Origin: Glutinoglossum americanum
Lineage: Eukaryota > Ascomycota > Geoglossomycetes > Geoglossales > Geoglossaceae
Assembly: GCA_020080175.1 (NCBI GenBank)
Contig: JAGHQL010000268.1
Location: 1-22,506, forward strand
Direction: 5' to 3'
DNA: 22,506 bases
Positions 1-7,121 of this stretch are shown one piece after another. The notes below the pieces were generated by a model. It did no database searches, had not been told where the DNA came from, and saw only the letters and a list, made by a program, of their open reading frames with translations. Each line of letters opens with the position of its first letter. The stretch's first letter is position 1. Made by a program: the position numbers and the translations under genes.

Positions 1-276
1 GTTCGCTTAGCGGCAACTTCGCGGGGTCCGGCAACTTCGCCGTCAAATACGTTATGGGCCATGGTGGCATTAGGAGCCTCAAAGAGGCATGAAACACTAT
101 GCATAGAGGTTGGTGCATCAGATTTTAGGGCCTTAAGTGATAAATTAACCTTCGCTTTATTGTCCATTACAACGACTATGGCAAGCGATCGCTTTTTCGC
201 TGGTTATGATGCTGGCAGGGTACGGTCGGGGAAGGTGTCTCGTTACACGGTGGTGTCTCGCTACACGGTGGGTACG
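1..276. other. Unassigned left edge, possible transposon relic
   Basis: This stretch has an open plus-strand frame but no recognisable domain. It begins with two copies of a CGGCAACTTCGC motif about 20 bp apart. It ends with an 18-bp tandem duplication at 235-270, in which each unit carries GTGT and ACAC arms. Ankyrin-like coding sequence starts immediately after it. A diverged relative of the 231-276 block lies at 8081-8126. I infer that this may be the end of a decayed mobile element that truncated the ankyrin gene, but the family is not identified. Confidence 0.3.
235..270. repeat. 18-bp tandem duplication with GTGT/ACAC arms
   Basis: Two adjacent 18-bp units, 235-252 and 253-270, differ at one position. 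Each contains GTGT and ACAC about six bases apart, so each unit can also fold on itself. Confidence 0.85.
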
Positions 277-1597
277 TTTACCCATGGCGCTGACATAGAT
301 GCGGTTGATAAAATCAATAGGACACCGCTTCATGTTGCTGTACGGATGGGGGCAACGGACGCTGTAGCTTTTCTGCTTAGAAATGAAGCAAGGGAGGACA
401 TTGGACATAGCGGGAAGATCTGCCCTTCACTTAGCTTGTCTTGCAGAAGGGACCAAATATACGAATTACGGTCAAATATACGACGGTCTGACTGGACCAC
501 TATTTGGAGGCAAACGCGGTGCAGCGGCTCGCGAGGGTATTGCTCGGGGTCGAATAAATGACCTCGAGCGTAGCCAAAAATACAAGGCCATTGTTCGAAC
601 CCTGCTTGATGCTGGAATAGACCCATTTTTGGTAGACGACTCTGGCTCCACTGCTCTGCATCACGCCTGCCGGGCTGGTAATCACGCCAACGTTCAGGAG
701 ATCCTAGATCACGTCAAAGAATCCATGACCAGGACTGTCGACGGAATGTATCTATTACCTGACATTTGGAACAGATCGGTTGCGGCTTTGCGACGCCCAT
801 GGTTTCCCGTCATGGCGCTTTTGCTCATGAAAAATGGCTGCAACCAGACTCCCCTACACGTCGCTGCGGAAGTTGGGGCCGTCCGGGTACTTTCTGCACT
901 TCTCAACACGAATTGCACCCTTGAGGGCACAGAACCTAAAGTAGTTGCTCGCGTCTCCTTCAAATATCAGGAGCTTTCCGAGCAACAAGCGGAGAAATGC
1001 CCTATCGCGCTTGGGTACCAAATGCTGCAGTTTAAGGAGGCTGCGAGACAGCTTCGAGATATTATAAAATACACTACGGCAGACGGCGCGGCACCAACCA
1101 TCCAATCATGCCCTGCAGCTTGGCTAGATGCAGTGGTCAATTGCTCTGATGTCGTTACTAAACATACGCCCTTAGAGTGCGCCGTCCGTGCGAATCGAGA
1201 TAAGGCTATAGACTATTTATCGCAGCTCCTTTTTGTTAAGCAGCATTTCTCGGCAAGCGGCGGCACCGCGGGCAGACGTCTTCTAGAGCTGGTGGAAAAT
1301 CACGGTCTCGAAGGAACAGCAGCAATCATACAAAGACATCTTTTCCCACAACCAAATAGGAAAGACGCAGCAACTCAGACCGAAGACCGTGAAATTGCAG
1401 CTGCCGAAAGCGATCCTGAGGCCAAGCGGGAGACGCGTCTTTGCCGGTTCAGCATTGGCGGGATGAAAAGGGCAGTGAATCTCATTGAGATAACAGCAGT
1501 AAAGAGAGTATACTACGTCGCACTTGTCCTAGCAGTGATAAACTACCTTTGGGCTCGATGTGGAAGCACCTCAGCTGAACCTGCCGTCGAAAACTGA
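277..1597 (+). pseudogene. Ankyrin-repeat protein with C-terminal membrane helix, frameshifted and 5'-truncated
   Basis: The host ankyrin gene is split over two frames. Frame 1 up to about 400 encodes a repeat with the motif HGADIDAVDKINRTPLHVAV. Frame 2 from about 383 to 1597 continues with GRSALHLACL, then LLDAGIDPFLVDDSGSTALH and NQTPLHVAAEVGAVRVLSAL. The ankyrin match passes directly from one frame to the other near 380-410, and any intron there would remove conserved repeat residues, so a small indel is the best reading. No convincing start codon precedes the first repeat. The frame-2 part is about 400 residues. A hydrophobic segment (VYYVALVLAVINYLWA) lies some 15 residues from its C-terminus and suggests a tail-anchored protein. 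Ankyrin repeats mediate protein binding; the partner is unknown. Alternatives are a sequencing error or programmed slippage. Confidence 0.6.
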
Positions 1598-2761
1598 CGG
1601 CTCATCTTGCTGGATATCATACGCGCAGAGCGTGCGTCTAGAAGCACAGAGTAGATTGAATTCAAACACCGATGCATACATTAAGGAGTGACTGGTGGAC
1701 TAGAGCATATAAAGAGGCGCAAGACAGCCACCTCAGCAAACCATCCAATTGCTCAAACAGAGCACTGAAACCAGCACATCTACAATGGGAGCAGACTTTC
1801 CAATTCAATAAAACGGATATGTTGAGTATCCAGCGGGAGCGAGCATACTACCAGGCAACATACTCAACACCAAACAGACGTCGCCTTGCTTACCAAGACT
1901 ACCGTGACGTTACCACATCAACACATTTTATTCAAGACTCGATCAAATTTCTACGCCCCTTGTTTCCAACCCCTCTCCTTCCCGCTTTTGTGGATCTTGG
2001 AAGCAATACGGTAGCACTTGGTGTTGCAGAGCTAGGGTCATGGGCCATGACTATCCAGGCAGGAGAGTTTTGGTGGTTTATACTGGCGAGCATGAAGAGT
2101 CCCTACCTACTACACACGCAATTTATAGTAATTTACCCATATTTTTAGTTTGCTGCGTGAGGCCCCCACTTTTTGACACTGGTTTATTCTCCTCACACCA
2201 GCTTCTGTTGGATGAGATGTCAATACTTGCATTTGTGACACCCGAGGATATTCTAAGACTGGCTGACAAACTAACAAGAAGATATATGCCGGTGTGACGA
2301 AATTCCCATTAATAGCTTTCAATCATCCCCCCGACACTGAAGCTAAGAGCTCACCCCCCTTCTCTCACTAAAATGCAGTTATTGATATGAATATTCGAGT
2401 CCCGAGCCAAATGAGTTATGTGGGTGTATCGCTGTATACTTCAAGGGTGTCTCATACTCTATAAAATATACGACAATTCGTTAGCTTCACATATTTTTAG
2501 TTCTCCATCATTCCTATCTAGAAGACAATACTGTTGCCTAGGCAGATCGACTTAACCAGAACTGCTTCGCCATCCGCAACCGCCGATCCGTATTATGAAT
2601 GTTTACGTACGAGGGGACACTGTCCCGAGGCCAGGGCCATCCACTGCGACCAGAGAAGCCCTTGAACGGCTGCCATAGGGGTACTAGCTAGGAGTATGTA
2701 GGTAGACAGGGATAGACTCGAGCGAAGTTAATTCCTTGGTATATTTAAAACGGGGGCACAT
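1598..2761. other. Intergenic stretch with one unconvincing ORF
   Basis: The only long open frame is 1672-2148 (plus, 158 codons). It has no recognisable domain, unusual composition and no clear splice or promoter context. A short perfect palindrome (GGGACA C TGTCCC) lies at 2614-2626. I see no other gene in this stretch, which ends at the TA target site of the transposon. Confidence 0.4.
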
Positions 2762-2763
2762 TA

Positions 2764-2935
2764 CTGTGAGTGCTAAAATAATCGAGACTCGCCAAGCAAC
2801 GACAACCATCAGCGTAACTATTAGCAATCCAACCCAAACGTCAACCCCCACTGTCCAATTGGTGATGTAAGGCTCTAGAATGATTCTTGTGACATGTCTA
2901 ATCCGATTGACTCGTAGAACCGCCGTGATATTGCC
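2764..2935 (+). repeat. Left terminal inverted repeat (172 bp)
   Basis: It matches the reverse complement of 5785-5956 at 169 of 172 positions by eye. The three differences are all A/G and each lies at a CpG in one arm. The repeat ends at GATATTGCC, after which the two sides diverge completely. Confidence 0.93.
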
Positions 2936-3018
2936 TTTCATCGTGCAGACAGTTGAAACCTGCGAGTTTAAGCCGCATTGTGCTATATTCTTAACATATC
3001 ATCTAATTGGCCTCGGAA

Positions 3019-4057
3019 ATGCCTCGACGCTTACCCGACGATGTTCTTCATCGAGTCCTTATTCGTTTGTCTACTTCCGAGCCTGTTCCAAGCATTGCCA
3101 AAGCTGTAGGTGTTGCCCGCGAGACAGTATATCGCATAGAGCGTAATATAGAGCTCTGGGGTACTGCATATCCTCCACCTACGGTTAAACTGGGTCGTCC
3201 ACGCTTACTATTACCATATCAAGAAGAGGTAAGCACCAGGTGATACTATGATACTCTAGATATTGATTTCTGACAGTTTATTACAGAGGTTGATGAAGTT
3301 TTTGAAGGACCGGCCGACTGCATATTTAGATGAGATGCAGCAGTTTATCTACGATGAATACAACGAACTGGAGGTCTCAATAGGTTCCATTCGTTATCTT
3401 CTTGACTGCAGGAAGTGGTCTCGAAAGAAGATGCAGAACCAAGCACTCGAGCAAAATGCAGCTCTACGAACTGCCTGGCGAGGTATTCAAAAATCTTGGG
3501 ACCCAGATCAGCTCGTATTCCTGGACGAATCCAGCGCAAATGAGAGGACTGGCGATAGAAAGTATGGGTGGTCACCCATTGGATTAACTTGTGCTCAATC
3601 AAGACCAATTAAGCGCTCCGAGCGATGGAGCATTTTGCCGGCGCTCACAATCGATGGCTACCTTGATTACATCATTCATCAGGGTGCTATCACGGCTGAT
3701 CTATTTGTCGAATTCATAGAAGAGAGAGTTTTACCACATTGCTCACCGTACCTTGGACCCCAGTCAGTTCTTATTCTCGATAATGCATCAATTCATAAAA
3801 ATCTACGTTTACAACAGCTCTGCAATGAAGCTGAAGTTCTGCTCAGGTTCTTGCCACCCTATTCGCCAGATTACAATCCTATTGAAGCTACGTTTGAAGA
3901 CCTGAAGATGTGGATCAAGAGGAACTACATGCTGGCAGCAGATTTCGAGAATTTCAGCAACTTCTTGGACTTTGCCGTATGTCAAGTATGCAAGGGCAGA
4001 GCAAACGCCAAAGGACACTTTCAAAAGGCAGGATATATTGTAAATCAGCAAGAATAG
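3019..4057 (+). CDS. Tc1-type DD34E transposase (exons 3019-3228, 3287-4057)
   Basis: The predicted protein of about 326 residues catalyses cut-and-paste transposition of the surrounding element. A 58-nt phase-0 intron (GTAAGC..TTACAG, 3229-3286) joins LLPYQEE to RLMKFLKDRP. The N-terminus has a helix-turn-helix type region (SIAKAVGVARETVYRIE) and then a GRPR-like motif (VKLGRPRLL), as in Tc1 DNA-binding domains. The catalytic triad is visible: first D in VFLDESSANE, second D in LILDNASIHKN, and E in PPYSPDYNPIE with 34 residues between the second D and the E. The length is normal for the family and there are no internal stops, so it may be active. The ATG at 3019 is the first in frame and lies about 80 bp inside the left TIR. 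Confidence 0.93.
3229..3286 (+). other. Intron in the transposase gene
   Basis: The donor is GTAAGC and the acceptor TTACAG, with length 58 nt in phase 0. Removing it takes out the in-frame stop and the shift between the two open frames and gives a continuous transposase. Confidence 0.88.
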
Positions 4058-4097
4058 ATAGCTCCATATAGGTAGCCCCATATAGATAGCCCCGAAT
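4056..4097. repeat. Three 14-bp tandem units after the transposase stop
   Basis: Three imperfect 14-bp units (AGATAGCTCCATAT-like) begin at the transposase stop codon. They lie in the spacer between the two converging genes. Confidence 0.8.
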
Positions 4098-4137
4098 AGA
4101 TTAATTTTTCATTTTAATTTCACATGTATCCAAGTTA

Positions 4138-4178
4138 ACGGAATAGGGGTCTTACAATTTTGCTGGCTCCTATTCCGT
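4138..4178. repeat. 10-bp inverted repeat between converging genes
   Basis: ACGGAATAGG at 4138-4147 is matched by its exact reverse complement at 4169-4178 with a 21-nt loop. It lies between the 3' ends of the two transposon genes, so it could be a bidirectional 3'-end hairpin or the footprint of a small insertion. Confidence 0.75.
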
Positions 4179-4243
4179 CATTCTGGTATATTTTAAATGG
4201 AAGAAAAATGGAAACGAACATCACAAGCTATTATTGCTATCGC

Positions 4244-4270
4244 GGCTCTGAGGCCTCTGAGGCCTCTGCT
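4244..4270. repeat. 9-bp tandem repeat (GCCTCTGAG)3
   Basis: Three units of a 9-bp CCTCTGAGG-type repeat sit just beyond the 3' end of the minus-strand transposon gene. Confidence 0.8.
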
Positions 4271-4292
4271 GCTTGAATTCAGATATCCTATA

Positions 4293-5771
4293 TCATATGT
4301 TTGCTAGTGTGCCTAGCTTGAAACCATATGATTCCCAAATTGCCATTGTTATCACTCCGCCCTTGCGCTCGTCACGTAGAGTATCCAGGTTCCAATCCTC
4401 ATCGAGTAGCTTATCTTTGATATGTTCTAGTGACTCTCTTTGTTGCTCATTAGATCTGTGGATGAGCCAGTCGAAAAACTGCGTCAATATCTCACTCAGA
4501 TCGCTATTCGAATGAACAGGACTTGATGGTACTGGTGCAGCATACGGCGGAGCATACGGTGGAGGATTCGGTAGAGGATTAAACAGTGGCACCGATAGGT
4601 TATAGAGTCCTCTATATAAGTTTTAAGCGAGATGCTGAGTCTGAGCGACAATTAGGGTTTGTAGTAATTGATTCGTAGTAGATGAAATATCTTCTACTGG
4701 TCTAGGAGTCTGCTGAGCCTGTGTGCCCTTCTTCCACTCCTTCTCTCGCCAATTCACGAGCAGAACAATAATCTGCTATGACGATTGTTCTACCGTAGAT
4801 AGTCCATCAGCAATTTCGTGACTCCACCGCCTAAAAATTTTGTCAGATACTGAATAGTGATCTGCCGCATTATCGCGAGCATCTGGATGCCGTTTATTGA
4901 CCCAGCACGTCTTATCCTTGTTCCTACACTGACTATTAGAGCAAGTCCAATAGTCAGCAACTTGTGGCATCAAGTTGCCAGCGACCGCCTCACCCTAAAG
5001 AATATCAGGTAATTCAGCTAGCTGCTGTTGAGTAGCAGTCCTCCGGCCACTGATAGGCCTAAAATTCGAATTTGGTTCGGCCTGAGTTTGGGAGTCTAGA
5101 ATAGCTTCTTTTAAAAATAGCATAATACGTAGGCTCACCCTCTTGTGTTGTGCATACCACATCTTTAGCACCTCGAGAGCATCTAGAAAATCCTGTTGAT
5201 GCCGTAGCTCGAATGGGTATTCGTCCAGTACCCTGCATCGCTCGTAGGAAGCTATTGCTTCAATTTTGACAATTTCGAGCTGCCGCGGCCTTGCACGCTC
5301 GAGAACTTCTCTCTGCCAAATGCGGATCGAGTATATTGATAGATCGCTCTCTGTATATATTCCAGACTTCGAGCATAAGGTCTCCTTGGTATTTACCATG
5401 GCCTTCCATACACTCGTATACCTTAGAGTATCCTCCTCCTCCTCGTCCTTCTCCTCATCCTTGTCCTCCTCCTCATCCTCCTCCTCATCCTCATCCTCAT
5501 CCTCCATTCGGTTTGCCTGCTCTTTTGACTGCATAGCATCTATAGCATCGTCATCCTCATTAAATTGTTCCTTATCTATGTCATCAGGCGCGATTTGCCG
5601 CCGTCGAGGATTTATGAGTGGTGCAGTTACTGTACAAGCCTTTTTGGCACGCTGCGAGGAGGGCGGGGGCTGAGATATAGACTCAGAATTGGCACGCTTA
5701 CGTGCTGAGGGTCTAGGGGTACGTGTGGACTGGCGGATGGGCGTCTTCAGATGAGGCTCTATGCGTGGCAT
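4293..5771 (-). pseudogene. Second gene of the Tc1-type element, acidic cysteine-containing protein of unknown function
   Basis: A single minus-strand frame of 493 codons runs from the ATG at 5771 (MPRIEPHLKTP) to a final stop at 4293. Three in-frame stops interrupt it: TAG at 4995-4997 (codon 259), TAG at 4776-4778 (codon 332) and TAA at 4623-4625 (codon 383). The same frame carries protein-like sequence on both sides of each stop. In order, the product has a basic Ser/Pro-rich N-terminus with KR and RKR clusters, an acidic Glu/Asp run (about residues 89-113), a helical middle, and a C-x4-C-x6-C cluster (C277, C282, C289). After these come a proline/tyrosine-rich linker and a helical tail. 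It is not a known transposase. A DNA-binding or targeting accessory role is a guess. TAG and TAA from CAG and CAA would fit C-to-T change. Short introns removing the stops are less likely because the frame never shifts. Confidence 0.72.
5431..5504. repeat. CCT/CAT-rich trinucleotide tract encoding the acidic run
   Basis: This is a degenerate plus-strand CCTCCT/CATCCT array. It encodes the Glu/Asp-rich stretch of the minus-strand transposon gene and is likely length-variable. Confidence 0.85.
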
Positions 5772-5784
5772 TTGTACGGCGGAG

Positions 5785-5956
5785 GGCAATATCATGGCGG
5801 TTCTATGAGTCAATCGGATTAGACATGTCACAAGAATCATTCTAGAGCCTTACATCACCAATTGGACAGTGGGGGTTGACGTTTGGGTTGGATTGCTAAT
5901 AGTTACGCTGATGGTTGTCGTCGCTTGGCGAGTCTCGATTATTTTAGCACTCACAG
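5785..5956 (-). repeat. Right terminal inverted repeat (172 bp)
   Basis: This is the mirror of the left TIR, starting CTGTGAGTGC when read inward on the minus strand and flanked outside by TA. An open frame in the repeat itself (MILVTCLIRLT on both inward-reading strands) runs into the minus-strand gene. That gene's likelier start is the ATG at 5771, just inside the TIR. Confidence 0.93.
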
Positions 5957-6041
5957 TACTAAGCGGAACCAACGCCGGACCATCAAGAATTCTGCGATAA
6001 TCTTGGAACATCAACGCGGCCATCACCTCCAGACAACCTAT

Positions 6042-7121
6042 ATGATTAAAGAGATATATCAGTATATTCATTACGTAGCTCTTGACCTTCTTATTCGCGG
6101 GCTCTATTGGTTATGGAGCATCTCGCCCATTATCTTCTCGCTGATCATCGGCGGCCCTTCTTATCTCCTCTACCTCTTCCAGCAGGGCGAGAGCCAGACC
6201 CTCTACTATATAGTCCTTGGTACCTACGCTATCGGATTCTATGATTTCTGCGGGATCTTGATAGAAGGCCACTACAAAAATCTCCAACAAACCAGGAGCT
6301 TTTACGAACAGCAGCGCGCGCTTATAACCGGAAGTGCCACAGCAATTTCCAAGGAACCTACACCTGTCTACCTCGTCACCGCGAATCTCGAACAAACTGA
6401 GAACGCATCCAACTATACAGTCTCATCATGGCGCAGGTACCTGCCTCGAAATATTCGACTCCTGAAGCACTGGGGGATTCTCGTCCACGATACGGTCTAC
6501 GAACTTGCTCGCGTTGAGTCATCAGCCAAAGTTCGCCTAAGCACATCTCGGTGGGAAGGGTCGAAGCGTCGGTTTGACCTGCCCGAGAAGATAGGAGTGA
6601 CGAGCCTAGACGGATCTCAGGTTTATGCAATAGGTGTGCAGAAAAACATCCTACGCTATTGAATACAGAAGTAGCAATGGTAACTGATGATTTCTATGTC
6701 AGCGGACCAGCAGTTCTCGGTTTGGCCGAACCACGGGTACTCGGTGTCGTACTCGAACTGCCAGTCCTTCTGCTTTCGATTTACGTGGTACGTTTGTGAC
6801 CAGACGCGCCATATCGGGGGGACCCTGAGCTCGGCGCACGCGCCGTTGCACATCGCAAAAGTGGCTGGCTGGCTGCTCATTCTCTCGGCAATTGTATGCG
6901 CTGTGGCATTTCCGCTGTACGTTCTCTTGTATTGCTGGCCGCTTAGTCTGACCGGGATTTTGCTATGTGGAACGATGGAGGCGTATTACGTGTGGCAGAT
7001 TACTATTCTGGGTCAAGATATGGATGATATAGGGGGTTGGTCGGGTGTGATTAGGAATAAGTCTCCAAAAGGGAGCAGGTCTGCAGGCAAGTCTTTGCAG
7101 TCGGAGCTTGCGCAGCAGTGA
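6042..7121 (+). CDS. Multi-pass membrane protein with LRAT/PPPDE-like His-Cys motifs (exons 6042-6633, 6703-7121)
   Basis: Two open stretches in the same frame are separated by in-frame stops. A 69-nt intron (AG|GTGTGC to TGTCAG, with CTGAT branch site) joins them into a 336-residue protein. N-terminal hydrophobic segments (about residues 8-47 and 55-75) and C-terminal ones (about 252-300) flank a soluble core. The core shows HWGILVHDTVYEL (H143), then KIGVTSLDGSQVYAI, then YSNCQSFCFRF (C217). A His in an HWG-type motif followed about 74 residues later by Cys in an N-C-x-x-F motif is the layout of LRAT/PPPDE-type thiol hydrolase or acyltransferase folds. I infer a membrane enzyme of that type; the substrate is unknown. 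The ATG at 6042 is the first good start and lies only about 85 bp from the transposon, so its native promoter is probably displaced. Confidence 0.68.
6634..6702 (+). other. Intron in the LRAT/PPPDE-like gene
   Basis: The donor is GTGTGC and the acceptor TGTCAG, with length 69 nt and a CTGAT branch-like site 15 nt before the acceptor. It removes three in-frame stops and keeps the frame. Confidence 0.65.

Larger units (their letters stand above)
2764..5956. mobile_element. Two-gene Tc1/mariner-superfamily DNA transposon with long TIRs
   Basis: This 3193-bp element is bounded by 172-bp terminal inverted repeats that start CTGTGAGTGC, with TA on both outer flanks (2762-2763 and 5957-5958), the target duplication typical of Tc1/mariner insertion. 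Inside, the left TIR leads into a rightward DD34E transposase gene (3019-4057). The right TIR leads into a leftward gene of unknown function (5771-4293). The two genes converge on a spacer of about 235 bp containing short repeats and a hairpin. The TIR arms differ at only three positions, so the insertion looks fairly recent. The second gene has three in-frame stops, so the copy is not fully intact. The element sits about 85 bp upstream of the next gene's ATG. Confidence 0.92.

Noticed and set aside
1672-2148. 158-codon open frame right of the ankyrin gene
   Set aside because: No recognisable motif or family pattern, and no splice partner. Kept only as a note in the intergenic entry.
2880-3146. 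Open frame starting MILVTCLIRLT in the left TIR
   Set aside because: It is the TIR-encoded peptide plus an out-of-frame reading of the transposase 5' end. The same peptide appears from the right TIR.
5266-5673. Serine-rich open frame on the plus strand of the transposon
   Set aside because: It is the antisense shadow of the acidic CCT/CAT-rich tract in the minus-strand gene.
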